Positions 8,132 to 16,652 of a DNA stretch of 64,000 bases are shown here, piece after piece. The first letter of the stretch is position 1. Each line of letters opens with the position of its first letter. This DNA comes from Streptomyces lydicus (GTDB lineage Bacteria; Actinomycetota; Actinomycetes; Streptomycetales; Streptomycetaceae), in NCBI RefSeq assembly GCF_000717345.1, contig NZ_JNZA01000034.1:14105-78104 (forward strand), in the 5' to 3' direction. Made by a program: the position numbers and the translations under genes. The notes beneath the pieces are model-generated. The model was not told the DNA's origin, ran no database searches, and saw only the letters and a program-made list of their open reading frames with translations.

Positions 8132-9001
8132 GTGCTGGAGCAGCTGAACCGCGCCATGGAGCACATCGAGGGCCACCTCGACGAACGGATCGAGGCCGGC
8201 GAACTGGCGCGGATCGCGAGGACGTCGGAGTACCACTTCCGGCGGATGTTCTCCGCGCTGGCGGGCCTCCCGCTGTCGGAGTACATCCGCCGCCGGCGGC
8301 TGACCGTCGCGGGTGCCGAGGTGCTGGCGGACGAGCGGACGCTGCTGGATATCGCGGTGCGCTACGGCTACACGTCGGGGGAGGCGTTCGCGCGTGCGTT
8401 CCGTGCGGTGCACGGTGTCGGCCCCGGTGAGGCCCGGCGCACCGGGGCCGCTCTGCACTCCCAGCCACGGATGTCCTTCCGCCTCATCGTCGAAGGGAGC
8501 ACCACCATGCGCTACCGGATCGTGGAGAAGGACACGTTCCGCATCGTCGGCAGGAAGACCCGTGTCCCGCTGGTCCACGAGGGGGTGAACCCGGCCATCG
8601 CCGCGTTCATCAAGGACCTCGGGCCGGACACCGTGCAGCGCATCACGAGCCTGTCCGACCAGGAGCCGGCCGGCATCGTCTCGGTGACCGAGCACCTCTC
8701 CGCCAGCCGCGAGGAAGGCACCGAACTCGACTACTACCACGCGGTGGTGACGGACGCCGAGGCCCCTGGAGACCTCGACGTCCGCGTCGTCCCCGCGGGT
8801 ACGTGGGCCGTCTTCGAGAACAGCGGGGCGTTCCCCGAGACGCTCCAGAACACGTGGCGCGACGTGTACACCCAGTGGTTCCCCTCCAACCCGTACGTGA
8901 GCCGGCCGGGCCCGGAGATCCTCTCCACCCGGCCCTCGCCGGACTGGACGGAGGCGGACACGCAGCTGTGGATCCCGGTGGAGCGGACGGCGGCGGCCTG
9001 A
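8132..9001 (+). CDS. AraC regulator with GyrI-like effector domain
   Basis: 289 aa. GTG 8132 follows the strong site AAGGAAGGAGG. Residues 1-105 hold two AraC helix-turn-helix motifs: IARTSEYHFRRMFSALAG and YGYTSGEAFARAFRAVHG. After a short linker, residues 125-285 form a GyrI/SOUL-like effector-binding domain, starting YRIVEKDTFRIVGRK and ending LWIPVE. This Rob/BmrR-like layout senses small, often cationic, molecules. It lies 112 bp downstream of the acyl-CoA dehydrogenase on the same strand, so it might control the PABA operon or itself; no direct evidence links them. Confidence 0.9.
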   Translation: MLEQLNRAMEHIEGHLDERIEAGELARIARTSEYHFRRMFSALAGLPLSEYIRRRRLTVAGAEVLADERTLLDIAVRYGYTSGEAFARAFRAVHGVGPGEARRTGAALHSQPRMSFRLIVEGSTTMRYRIVEKDTFRIVGRKTRVPLVHEGVNPAIAAFIKDLGPDTVQRITSLSDQEPAGIVSVTEHLSASREEGTELDYYHAVVTDAEAPGDLDVRVVPAGTWAVFENSGAFPETLQNTWRDVYTQWFPSNPYVSRPGPEILSTRPSPDWTEADTQLWIPVERTAAA

Positions 9002-9033
9002 GGGACCGCCGGAACACGGCGTGGGCGCGGGCC

Positions 9034-9061
9034 TCCAGGCGGGCGGGACCGCCCGCCTGGA
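9034..9061. terminator. Bidirectional hairpin terminator
   Basis: Perfect 11-bp stem (tccaggcgggc / gcccgcctgga) with a 6-nt loop between the convergent AraC gene and FG-GAP gene. There is no T-tract, as is usual in streptomycetes. Confidence 0.7.
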
Positions 9062-9079
9062 AGCCGGATGAAGGGGCTC

Positions 9080-10438
9080 CTACTGGAGCATGCCCTCGAC
9101 GAGTTCCGTGTTCACCGAGGAGACACCTGACGTGGTGATGCCGGACGACGTGCCGGGGAGGCGGAGTGAGCCGTCGACGATGCCGGTGACGAACAGGTCG
9201 GCGTGACCGTCACGGTCGGTGTCACGGAGGCGGACCGTGTCGCCGAAGCAGTCGTTCCATGCCACGGAGCCCGGCACGCCGGCGGTGTTGCGGGCGAACC
9301 ACTGGGAGCCGGTGCCGGTGATGCCGCGCGCGCTGCCGCGCAGGACGTGGACTCCGCCCTCGGTGTTCTGGTCGTTGATCTTCTCTCCGTACGCACCGAT
9401 CGCCAGGTCCTGGTAGCCGTCGCCGTTGACGTCGGAGGCCGAGACGGAGGAGCCGAACCGGTCATCGGTCTCGGGCGTGCCGGCCACGCCGCTGGTGGCC
9501 TGGGTGATGCGGGCACTGGTGGCGGGCCCGGTGGAGGAGCCGTACCAGACCGACACCGCGCCCTTGTTGTTGCCGTACATCTGGGTACCGACCGCGAGGT
9601 CGCCGTAGCCGTCCTTGTTGAAGTCGGCGATCACCCCTTGGTCGTCGAAGAGGTCGGCGTAGTTCGTGACCAGGCGCAGGGTCTTGCCCGAGGTCAGCGT
9701 GGAGCCGCCCTTGATGAACCAGGCGTCCGTGCCGAAGTTGTCCGGTTCGTCGACGAGTCCGACGATCACCAGATCGGTCTTGGAGTCGCCGTTCATGTTG
9801 CCGGCGACCAGGGACCCGGACTCGAAGCTCGACGAGGACTTGTCGAGGGTGGAGACCGAACCGGCCACGCCGGAACGGGTGAGGGAGCCGCGGTAGACGT
9901 ACGTCTTGCCCGCGCTGATCGCAGCGAGGTCCTTCTTGCCGTCCCCGTTGAAGTCTCCGGCGGCGAGGTCCCGGCCGAAGTGGCCGTTGGACCGCTTGGC
10001 GCCCATATTGGGGATCGAGGTGCCGCCGGAGAGGCCGCCCGCACTTCCCCACAGGATGGTGACGGAGCCCTGTTCCGTGAACCCGTTGACGTCCTCGCCG
10101 TACGCCGTCACCGCCAGGTCCGCGTATCCGTCGGCGTTGAAGTCGGCGGGGGCCATGACACCGCCGAAGAGGTCACCCTCCTCGTCGGCACCGGGGACAC
10201 CGGGGCTGGACTGGTCGATCACCTGGGTCCGGGAGCCGGGTCCGTTGGCGGTGCCGAAGGTGATCAGGACGCCGCCGCCCGGGCTGTGCCCGGGCGAGTA
10301 GGTGGCGTAGTCGCGATAGCCGTCGCCGTTGAAGTCGTCCGCGTACTTCGCAGCGGCCGCGTTCGCTGAGGGGGCCGTGAAGACGGGGACGAGGGCCGCC
10401 ACGAGGAGCGCCGCGCAGGCTGCGGGGCGAATGCGCAT
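9080..10438 (-). CDS. Secreted FG-GAP/VCBS repeat protein
   Basis: 452 aa from ATG 10438, preceded by a GGAGAG site. A clear signal peptide (MRIRPAACAALLVAALVPVF, then AANA before the mature part) is followed by about seven repeats built on DFNGDGYRDYAT, ADFNADGYADLAV, GDFNGDGKKDLAA and SDVNGDGYQDLAIGA. The D-x-N-x-D-G-x-x-D pattern is the calcium-binding loop of integrin-alpha-like FG-GAP propellers. The protein is probably exported and folds as a seven-bladed propeller; the role (adhesion, ligand or enzyme scaffold) is unknown. It is convergent with the AraC gene and alone in its transcription unit. Confidence 0.9.
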   Translation of the reverse strand: MRIRPAACAALLVAALVPVFTAPSANAAAAKYADDFNGDGYRDYATYSPGHSPGGGVLITFGTANGPGSRTQVIDQSSPGVPGADEEGDLFGGVMAPADFNADGYADLAVTAYGEDVNGFTEQGSVTILWGSAGGLSGGTSIPNMGAKRSNGHFGRDLAAGDFNGDGKKDLAAISAGKTYVYRGSLTRSGVAGSVSTLDKSSSSFESGSLVAGNMNGDSKTDLVIVGLVDEPDNFGTDAWFIKGGSTLTSGKTLRLVTNYADLFDDQGVIADFNKDGYGDLAVGTQMYGNNKGAVSVWYGSSTGPATSARITQATSGVAGTPETDDRFGSSVSASDVNGDGYQDLAIGAYGEKINDQNTEGGVHVLRGSARGITGTGSQWFARNTAGVPGSVAWNDCFGDTVRLRDTDRDGHADLFVTGIVDGSLRLPGTSSGITTSGVSSVNTELVEGMLQ

Positions 10439-10621
10439 GAAAGTTCTCTCCGATGTTCCGTGCGACCGCCCGTGCGCCGGGCGATACCTCCGGGACACGG
10501 GTCGGTTGATGAACAGGAGACAGCGGGCAAGGGCGGAAGGTTGCAGGGGGAGCGGAGGGAATATACGGGCCGGGGACGAAGCGGGACGAGCCGGCCGGGA
10601 TGAGCGCATGCCCCACGACAT

Positions 10622-10978
10622 TCATGCGTGCTCTCCGTCGTCCGGGCCGTCCGGGCCGTCCGGGCCGTCCGGGGCGGGCAGCCGCCCGCCCCGGCTGTCC
10701 GCGACGCGCAGCACGTCACCGAGGGCCGCGCTGGTCCGCTTCAGCGTCACCCGCAGGGTCAGCGGCCCGGCCGCCGGGTCGTCCAACACCTCCTCCGCGT
10801 CGGCGAGTACGGCGGCGGCGTCGCGCATCTGCTCCGCCTCCATCGCATCGGCCTTCAGGGAGAGGAAGCCGTACGCATTGTCGGTACTCAGGAAGCACGG
10901 CTTTCCGGATGGCGTCGCCCACGGCAGCAGCCGCAGCGCGGAACCGGGCAGCTGGGGGTTGTCGGGGTCGTAGGTCAT
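10622..10978 (-). CDS. Small hypothetical protein of XRE/DUF397 locus
   Basis: 118 aa. No family recognised. The N-terminal half (GSALRLLPWATPSGKPCFLS) and a helical middle (AEQMRDAAAVLADAEEVL) look like a compact domain; the C-terminus has the repeat DGPDGPDGPDDGEHA. The GPD repeat is produced by a ccgtccggg tandem repeat at about 10640-10675. The start overlaps the end of the upstream gene by ATGA. Small genes like this commonly sit next to whiJ-like XRE/DUF397 pairs in Streptomyces, which supports it being real. Confidence 0.65.
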   Translation of the reverse strand: MTYDPDNPQLPGSALRLLPWATPSGKPCFLSTDNAYGFLSLKADAMEAEQMRDAAAVLADAEEVLDDPAAGPLTLRVTLKRTSAALGDVLRVADSRGGRLPAPDGPDGPDGPDDGEHA

Positions 10979-11256
10979 CGCGCGATCACCAGCGTCCGGC
11001 GTCGCGCGGGCCGCGTCTGCCGCCTACGTTGTTCCCAGCGCTCCCGTCGCTCTTCGGGCGTCAGCAGGTAGGGCCGGACGAGGTCCGCGTCCTCCCCGCG
11101 TAACGGGACCTCGGGCCCTCGCCACACGGGTACGCGGACCGGCGCGACGTACACCGCCGCGGTGGCCGGCGCACCGGCGGGCGCACGGTGGCGCCCCCTG
11201 GCGGGAAACAGCAGACGCAGCAGCGCCTCGCGGAGCCGGGCGATAGGTTTGCTCAT
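10975..11256 (-). CDS. Small basic hypothetical protein
   Basis: 93 aa, strongly basic: it starts MSKPIARLREALLRLLFPAR and ends with a block rich in Arg (EERRERWEQRRRQTRPARRR). The middle holds VAPVRVPVWRGPEVPLRGED. No domain recognised. It shares an ATGA junction with the downstream 118-aa gene, so the two are probably cotranscribed. It is divergent from the XRE regulator at 11408, with about 150 bp between them that should contain both promoters. Confidence 0.65.
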   Translation of the reverse strand: MSKPIARLREALLRLLFPARGRHRAPAGAPATAAVYVAPVRVPVWRGPEVPLRGEDADLVRPYLLTPEERRERWEQRRRQTRPARRRTLVIAR

Positions 11257-11407
11257 GTCGTCAACCTCTGGGGGTTGGTGGCCATGCCCCCGGGCCGTCG
11301 CTAGCGGTCGCGGGGGTCTTTGCGTACAACCATCAATGTCAGTGACGACGAGTAGTCTCGCCAGTACTCAGAGTGTGACGAGTCTTTTCGCACAAGGGGG
11401 TTGGGGC

Positions 11408-12202
11408 ATGGGCAGTACGTACGGGGACTGGCTCCGCGAACAACGGGAAGCGGCGGGCCTGACGCAGCAGCAATTGGCCGACGCGGCGGTGATGACCCGC
11501 TCGCACATCGCGCACATCGAGGCGGGGCGCCGGATCCCGTCGAAGGAGGACGCGCGACGGCTGGACAAGGCGCTGGATACGGGGAATGTGCTGAGTAGTT
11601 TTCTGCCGCGGGATGACACGACGGTGGCCGATCGCTTCGCGGATGCCTTGAAGCTTGAACAACAGGCCACGACCATCCGCGAGTTCGCCTCGTCCCTCGT
11701 GCCTGGGCTCTTCCAGACGAAACGGTATGCGCATGCGGTGATGCGCACGGCCTTTCCACCGTGGAGCGAAGAAGAATGTGACCGGCTCGTCGTCACACGG
11801 CTTGAGCGAGCGAAGATCCTTACTGACCCTGTGACGCCTGTGCTGTGGGTGCTGCTGGACGAGGCGGTGTTACGCCGCCCGGTGGGTGGCCCGGCCGTCA
11901 TGGCGGGACAGATCGCGCACCTCATGCGACTGGTCGAGAGCGGTCGGGTCCGTGTTCATGTATTGCCGCTCGGCCTGGGGGCCCATCCGCTCATGATGGG
12001 CTTGATGAAGCTGATGCGGTTCGAGGATCAGCCTCCGGCTGCGTATACGGAGGGTCTGTCCGTAGGCAAGCTGCACGACTCCCCGACCGTGGTCCAACGG
12101 CTTGAGGACGTCTACGATCTGGCATTGAGTGATGCCTTGCCGTTGACGGAGTCCCTGGCCCTCATGAGGGCAACAGCGAAGGAATACGGACACCATGACT
12201 GA
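11408..12202 (+). CDS. XRE regulator with DUF5753 domain (whiJ-like)
   Basis: 264 aa from ATG 11408. The N-terminal helix-turn-helix (about 5-65) reads REAAGLTQQQLADAAVMTRS and HIEAGRRIPSKEDARRLD. The rest is the actinobacterial DUF5753 domain, with SSLVPGLFQTKRYAHAVM and VRVHVLPLG. In Streptomyces such proteins (WhiJ-like) work with a small DUF397 protein that is thought to modulate their DNA binding, affecting development or antibiotic production. Here two DUF397 genes follow directly, the first overlapping by 8 bp. The third codon position is less GC-biased than in neighbours, compatible with an accessory locus. Confidence 0.92.
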   Translation: MGSTYGDWLREQREAAGLTQQQLADAAVMTRSHIAHIEAGRRIPSKEDARRLDKALDTGNVLSSFLPRDDTTVADRFADALKLEQQATTIREFASSLVPGLFQTKRYAHAVMRTAFPPWSEEECDRLVVTRLERAKILTDPVTPVLWVLLDEAVLRRPVGGPAVMAGQIAHLMRLVESGRVRVHVLPLGLGAHPLMMGLMKLMRFEDQPPAAYTEGLSVGKLHDSPTVVQRLEDVYDLALSDALPLTESLALMRATAKEYGHHD

Positions 12203-12413
12203 GTACAGCATTCCGAACGCCGCCACTCTGAGCGGCTGGCGCAAGTCCTCGTACAGCGACAACGAAGGCTCGGAATGCGTTGAGGTCCTGGACGGTCACC
12301 CGGCCGGTGTCCCTGTCCGTGATTCCAAGAATCCGCATGGCCCGGCGCTCGTGTTTCCGGCCGCGGCCTGGGCCTGCTTCGTTACGGCTGTCAAGGAGCG
12401 GGAGGCGGCGTGA
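12195..12413 (+). CDS. DUF397 protein, first copy
   Basis: 72 aa. The whole protein is one DUF397 domain: GWRKSSYSDNEGSECVEVLD, VPVRDSKNPHGPALVF and a final helix AAAWACFVTAVKE. It overlaps the regulator gene by 8 bp, so translation is coupled. DUF397 proteins are the usual small partners of DUF5753-XRE regulators. Confidence 0.92.
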   Translation: MTEYSIPNAATLSGWRKSSYSDNEGSECVEVLDGHPAGVPVRDSKNPHGPALVFPAAAWACFVTAVKEREAA

Positions 12414-12414
12414 C

Positions 12415-12633
12415 ATGGCTGAGCGAGTCGTTCCGCGGGCTTTAGCGCGGACCGGGTGGCGCAAGTCGTCGTACAGCGGGGCCGAAGGGGGCAGCTGTCT
12501 GGAGGTCTTGGACGGTCACCCCGCCGGCGTCCCCGTCCGGGACTCCAAGGACCCGCACGGTCCGGCGGTCGTCTTCCCGGTCGCTGCCTGGCGGGCGTTC
12601 ATCGGGGCCGTCAAGGACTCGCCTACGGTCTGA
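12415..12633 (+). CDS. DUF397 protein, second copy
   Basis: 72 aa, beginning 1 bp after the stop of the first copy. It repeats the same architecture (GWRKSSYSGAEGGSCLEVLD, VPVRDSKDPHGPAVVFPVAA). The stretch encoding EVLDGHPAGVPVRDSK is nearly identical between the copies, indicating a tandem duplication with a diverged N-terminus. It overlaps the convergent methyltransferase gene by 11 bp at the 3' end. Confidence 0.9.
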   Translation: MAERVVPRALARTGWRKSSYSGAEGGSCLEVLDGHPAGVPVRDSKDPHGPAVVFPVAAWRAFIGAVKDSPTV

Positions 12634-13453
12634 TCGCCGTCGCCTTGAAGAATGTGTAGTGGAAGGTGCCGCCGGGCTCCGCGGTGCGGCGCAGGTCGGC
12701 GAGGCCGCGGTTCCAGGCGGCGGGTGTTGTCAGGCCGGTGCGCAGGGCCTCGTCGCGTACGGACTCGATCATGGCGATGAAGGTCTTGCGGGTGAAGCCG
12801 TCGACGAGTGCCGGGCGGGTGGCGTCGGCGTAGACGGTACGCGGCTGCACCGCTACGTCGCGGAAGCCGGCGTCGGTGAGGAGGGGCTGCAACTCCCGTC
12901 CCAGCAGAGCGTTGCCGCCGGCCGCCGACTGGAGGTGCACCTGGTGGGCGATGACCTCGTGGGCGTGGCGGCTGTCCGGGTGGAAGAGGGCCGAGCCGTG
13001 GTCTCCCTCGATCGCCGTGAGGGTGCCACCGGGGCGCAGCACGCGGCGGAGTTCGGTCAGGGCCTGTGCCGGGTCCCGTAGGTGTTCCAGGACGAAACAG
13101 GCGAAGAGGTGGTCGAAGTGACCATCGGGATACGGCAGTTGGTGCAGGTCGGCGCGGCGCCAGGTGACGTCGGCCGCGGGGGCCTGGGCGGCGACATGGG
13201 CGCGGGCCTGGGTGAGTGACTCCTCGGACAGGTCGACGGCGGTGATCCGCGCCCCGGGACTGCTGTGGGCCAGGTGGACGGTCTGCGCGCCGACGCCGCA
13301 GCCGACCTCCAGTACCCGGCTGCCGGCCGGGTACGCCGTACCGGCGTGCAGCAGCGCGGCGAGGGTGTCGGCCTGGTCGCCGAGGCGGTGTGCCTCGCGG
13401 GGCGAATAGCCGTGTACGTAGGTGGGGTTGGGCGTCGCGGTGGGGCTGGGCAT
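12623..13453 (-). CDS. SAM-dependent methyltransferase, class I
   Basis: 276 aa. SAM-binding motif I is VLEVGCGVGAQT (about 46-57), followed by ITAVDLSEESL (motif II), FACFVLEHLRDP and LRRVLRPGGTL (motif III), the ubiquinone/menaquinone-methyltransferase-like class I fold. The C-terminal 100 residues (GRELQPLLTDAGFRDVAVQP) fit small-molecule methyltransferases. The acceptor is unknown. The start is only 29 bp from that of the MocR-type regulator on the other strand, so the promoters must overlap and joint regulation is likely. Confidence 0.88.
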   Translation of the reverse strand: MPSPTATPNPTYVHGYSPREAHRLGDQADTLAALLHAGTAYPAGSRVLEVGCGVGAQTVHLAHSSPGARITAVDLSEESLTQARAHVAAQAPAADVTWRRADLHQLPYPDGHFDHLFACFVLEHLRDPAQALTELRRVLRPGGTLTAIEGDHGSALFHPDSRHAHEVIAHQVHLQSAAGGNALLGRELQPLLTDAGFRDVAVQPRTVYADATRPALVDGFTRKTFIAMIESVRDEALRTGLTTPAAWNRGLADLRRTAEPGGTFHYTFFKATAIRP

Positions 13454-13474
13454 GGGTTCAGCCTGCCGCGGACA

Positions 13475-13520
13475 ATGGACCGATGCACAGGTCCAATGAA
13501 GAGTGCTTCGAAAGGTCCAT
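13475..13520. promoter_or_regulatory. GGTCCA repeats at divergent start region
   Basis: The sequence holds atggacc (13475-13481), ggtccaat (13490-13497) and ggtccat (13514-13520): one inverted and two direct copies of GGTCCA. They surround the first codons of the MocR gene and abut the methyltransferase start. MocR-type regulators bind repeated sites at divergent promoters, so this is a good operator candidate. Confidence 0.45.
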
Positions 13521-15015
13521 AAGTGCGGACCCGGCCGAGGCCACCGCGGGCGGCGCGTCGGACTTCCTGCAGCTGGACATGGGGGACGCGCCGGCGGGCG
13601 GGCGCGCCGACTGGCTGGCCGGGCAGTTGCGGCGGGCGATCGCGGACGGCCGGCTGCCGGTGGGGAGCAAGCTGCCCGCGACCCGGGTGCTCGCCGCCGA
13701 GCTACGGGTTTCCCGCGGGGTGGTCACCGAGGCGTACCGGCGGCTGGGCGAGGACGGGCAGTTGGCCGGGCGGGGGCGGGGCGGCACGGTCGTGGTGGCC
13801 GCGCCCGTGCCGGCCGTGGGGGAGGAGAGGCCGGAGAAGGCGCCGGGGCATTCCACCGCTGTGGCGTTCGGGGCGGTGCCCGGTGCGGACGTCTTCGACG
13901 CGCTGCGGGCCGCGCCCGCCCGGATCGACCTCTCTCCCGGGGTGCCGGATCTGGCCGCGTTCCCGCGCGCCGCCTGGCTGCGGGCCGAGCGGGCGGTGCT
14001 CGCGGATCTCCCGGCGGCCGGGTTCGGGTACGGGGACCCGCGCGGCACCCCCGCGCTGCGGCGGGCGGTCGCCAACTGGCTGGCTCGTTACCGCGGGCTC
14101 AGGGCGCACCCGGACGAGGTGCTGATCGTCTCCGGTACGGCGCAGGCGCTCGGGCTGATCGCCCAGGTGTTCTCCCGCGACGGCATCGGCGCGGTCGCGG
14201 TGGAGGACCCCGGCTCGCTCGGCGTGCGGCAGCATCTCGCCCACTGGGGGGTCGCGACCCCGCCGGTGCCGGTCGACGAGGAGGGGATACGTGTCGAGGC
14301 GCTGCGGGCGAGCGGGGCGCGGGCGGTGCTGCTCACCCCGGCGCACCAGTTCCCCACCGGAGTGGTGCTCGGCGGCGGACGGCGCCGGGAGCTGATGGGC
14401 TGGGCGGCGGAGGGCGGTCTGATCGTCGAGGACGACTACGACGCCGAGCACCGCTACGACCGGGCGCCGGTGCCCGCCCTGCGCTCCCTCCTGCCCGAGC
14501 AGGTCTGTTACGCGGGCAGCGTCTCCAAGCTGCTGGCACCCGCGCTACGGGTGGGCTGGCTGCTGGCGCCGGCTGCGTACCGGGAGGCGTTCGTGGACGC
14601 CAAGCGGTTCGCGGACCTCGGCAACGCCGTGCTGCCCCAGTTGGTGCTGGCCCGGCTGATGGAGTCCGGTGAGCTGGAGCGCGGGCTGCGGTTGCTGCGG
14701 AGGCGGCATCGGCGCCGCCGGGACGCCATGATCGCGGCGATCGCCGACCGTCTGCCGGGCGCGACGGTGCACGGCGCCGCGGCGGGGCTGCACCTGACGA
14801 TCACCTTCGGGGACGAGGCCGGGCCGGGGGCCGACACGGAGCTGGCCGCGGCCGCCCTCGCACGGGGCGTCAAGGTCCATCCGCTGTCCTGGCACGCCCA
14901 ACGCCCGTACCGCCAGGGCCTGGTGCTCGGCTATGCGGCGCGCTCGCCGGGGGAGATCGCGGAGGGCGTGGGCGTCCTGGGCGAGGCGCTGGCCAGTGGG
15001 GTGCCACCTCGGTGA
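13483..15015 (+). CDS. MocR/PdxR-type GntR-aminotransferase regulator
   Basis: 510 aa from ATG 13483; a later start is possible because the conserved part begins near ASDFLQLDMG. Residues about 40-105 form a GntR winged helix (LPATRVLAAELRVSRGVVTE). Residues 140-500 are a fold-type-I aminotransferase domain: SGTAQALGL, VEDPGSLG, IVEDDYDAEHRYD, and AGSVSKLLAPALRVGWL with the PLP lysine. MocR regulators sense PLP or amino-compound adducts and usually act on a divergent gene, here the methyltransferase. The true start decides whether the GGTCCA repeats are coding or leader sequence. Confidence 0.92.
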   Translation: MHRSNEECFERSISADPAEATAGGASDFLQLDMGDAPAGGRADWLAGQLRRAIADGRLPVGSKLPATRVLAAELRVSRGVVTEAYRRLGEDGQLAGRGRGGTVVVAAPVPAVGEERPEKAPGHSTAVAFGAVPGADVFDALRAAPARIDLSPGVPDLAAFPRAAWLRAERAVLADLPAAGFGYGDPRGTPALRRAVANWLARYRGLRAHPDEVLIVSGTAQALGLIAQVFSRDGIGAVAVEDPGSLGVRQHLAHWGVATPPVPVDEEGIRVEALRASGARAVLLTPAHQFPTGVVLGGGRRRELMGWAAEGGLIVEDDYDAEHRYDRAPVPALRSLLPEQVCYAGSVSKLLAPALRVGWLLAPAAYREAFVDAKRFADLGNAVLPQLVLARLMESGELERGLRLLRRRHRRRRDAMIAAIADRLPGATVHGAAAGLHLTITFGDEAGPGADTELAAAALARGVKVHPLSWHAQRPYRQGLVLGYAARSPGEIAEGVGVLGEALASGVPPR

Positions 15016-15036
15016 ACCGGCGGCGCTCGGGCCGAA

Positions 15037-15063
15037 CCGGGCACGTGGGCGTGGCGTGCCCGG
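15037..15063. terminator. Hairpin between convergent genes
   Basis: A 9-bp perfect stem (ccgggcacg / cgtgcccgg) with a 9-nt loop between the MocR gene and the convergent propeller gene. Probably a bidirectional terminator. Confidence 0.55.
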
Positions 15064-15101
15064 AGGTTTCGCCGGGTCTTCCGGCGGGTGACCGGCCGGG
15101 A

Positions 15102-16652
15102 TCAGGGCTCGATGACTCCTGCGTGGGCGCTGGACGGGGGCAGGATGGCCGTCGGGGTGGTCGCGCCGGCGAAGGAGACGTCATAGCCGCCGTTGGCGAG
15201 GATGAGGGACAGGAGCAGCGTCTCGTTCAGCCGGGCGGTGCCCTGGGCATCGGTGATGCCGGTGCCCGTGATGTTGCCGCCGACATGGAACACGATGGTC
15301 TGGCCGGGCACGGGCAGACCGGTGACCGTGTCGGTCAGCGTGGCCGTCAGGAACGGGAAGTACACGTGCGGCGGGAACAGCTTCGACAGCGCCGGGGTCG
15401 CGGCCAGCGAGGTGGCGTGGACGGGGAGCACGTAGGTGAAGCCGCCCACCAGCGTGGCGCTGCCGCCCGGCGTGGTGACGGCGACGTCCGCGGGACCGGC
15501 CACTCCGGGAGGAGTGATCGCGGTGAGCTGCGTACCGGTGGCGTTGACGCTCACCCCGGTGGCGGGGTTGCCGCCGATGTCGACGCTCGCCCCGGTCAGG
15601 TTGGTGCCGGTGATCGTCACGACCGTGCCGCCCGCGATGGGCCCTTGGTTGGGGGTGATGCCGGTCAGCGTCGGGTCGAACTGGATGACGCTGACGCTGC
15701 TCGCGTTGATGTTGCTGACGTAGACCTTGTTGTTGACGGCGACCGCCACGGCGATCGGTCCGGCGCCGACGGGGATCGGAGCGCCGACGACGGTGTTGGT
15801 GGCGGTGTCGATCACCGTCACGCTGTTCGCCGCCCGGTTGGCCGTATAGGCCATCCCGTCGGCGCCGACCGCGATGCCCCACGGCTGGTTGCCGACGGGG
15901 ATCGCGGCACCGACGACGGTGTTGCTGATGGTGTTGATCACCGTCACGCTGTTCGACCCGATGTTGGCGACGTAGGCGTTGCCGTTGGGGGCGATCGCCA
16001 CGAAGTTCGGCTGGGCGCCGACGGGGATCGGGCCGCCGACGACGGTATTGCTGGCGGTGTTGATCACCGTCACGGTGTTCGATCCCCGGTTGCAGACGTA
16101 GGCGTTGCCGTTGGGGGCGACCGCGATCCCGACCGGCTGGGCGCCGACGGCGATCGGGCCGCCGACGACGGTGTTGGTGGTGGTGTCGATCACCGTCACG
16201 GTGTTCGCGGCGAAGTTGGTGACGTAGACGCGTCCGCCGGGGACGGCCGCCACCACGGCCGGCTGGTTGCCGACGGGGATCGGGCCGCCGACGACGGTGT
16301 TGGTGGCGGTGTCGATCACCGACACCGTGTTCGACCCGCTGTTGGGGACGTAGGCGTTGCCGTTGGGGGCGACCGTCAGCCAGACCGGCGTACCGCCGAC
16401 GCCGATCGGGCCGCCGATCACGGCGTCCGTGGTCGTGTCGATCACCGACACGTTGGCCGACCCGGAGTTGGCGACGTAGAGGTTGTTGTTGGGGGCGGTC
16501 GCCAGCCCGACCGGGTTGTTGCCGACGGGGACCGATGTGACGGCCAGGAAGAGGTGCGCCGGGGCTGCCGCCTGGCTCACCTGCGCCGCCTGGCCGGGGA
16601 GCGTGGCTGCCTGCAGCAGCTCCGGCGTCGGTGACTGAAGGATCGTATTCAT
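15102..16652 (-). CDS. Seven-bladed YVTN propeller with TIG domain
   Basis: 516 aa from ATG 16652 (GAAGGGG upstream). After about 45 N-terminal residues come seven consecutive repeats of about 42 residues, of the type PVGAQPVGIAVAPNGNAYV then SNTVTVIDTATNTVVGGPI. That is the YVTN/NHL-like propeller signature. An IPT/TIG domain follows (ITPNQGPIAGGTVVTITGTN to TPGGSATLVGGFTYV), then a C-terminal Ig-like domain (TGLPVPGQTIVFHVG, GTGITDAQGTARL). The repeats are highly similar to each other, giving a 126-bp DNA periodicity at 15.7-16.5 kb. No signal peptide is obvious at the N-terminus, although the architecture is typical of surface proteins. Confidence 0.88.
   Translation of the reverse strand: MNTILQSPTPELLQAATLPGQAAQVSQAAAPAHLFLAVTSVPVGNNPVGLATAPNNNLYVANSGSANVSVIDTTTDAVIGGPIGVGGTPVWLTVAPNGNAYVPNSGSNTVSVIDTATNTVVGGPIPVGNQPAVVAAVPGGRVYVTNFAANTVTVIDTTTNTVVGGPIAVGAQPVGIAVAPNGNAYVCNRGSNTVTVINTASNTVVGGPIPVGAQPNFVAIAPNGNAYVANIGSNSVTVINTISNTVVGAAIPVGNQPWGIAVGADGMAYTANRAANSVTVIDTATNTVVGAPIPVGAGPIAVAVAVNNKVYVSNINASSVSVIQFDPTLTGITPNQGPIAGGTVVTITGTNLTGASVDIGGNPATGVSVNATGTQLTAITPPGVAGPADVAVTTPGGSATLVGGFTYVLPVHATSLAATPALSKLFPPHVYFPFLTATLTDTVTGLPVPGQTIVFHVGGNITGTGITDAQGTARLNETLLLSLILANGGYDVSFAGATTPTAILPPSSAHAGVIEP

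Noticed and set aside
15700..16500. Regular repeats resembling a CRISPR array
   Set aside because: The period of 126 bp is coding (42 residues) with no unique spacers.
15012..16634. 540-residue plus-strand frame opposite the propeller gene
   Set aside because: Mirror of the 126-bp repeats; Asp/Gly/His-rich with no fold. The minus-strand product has clear domains.
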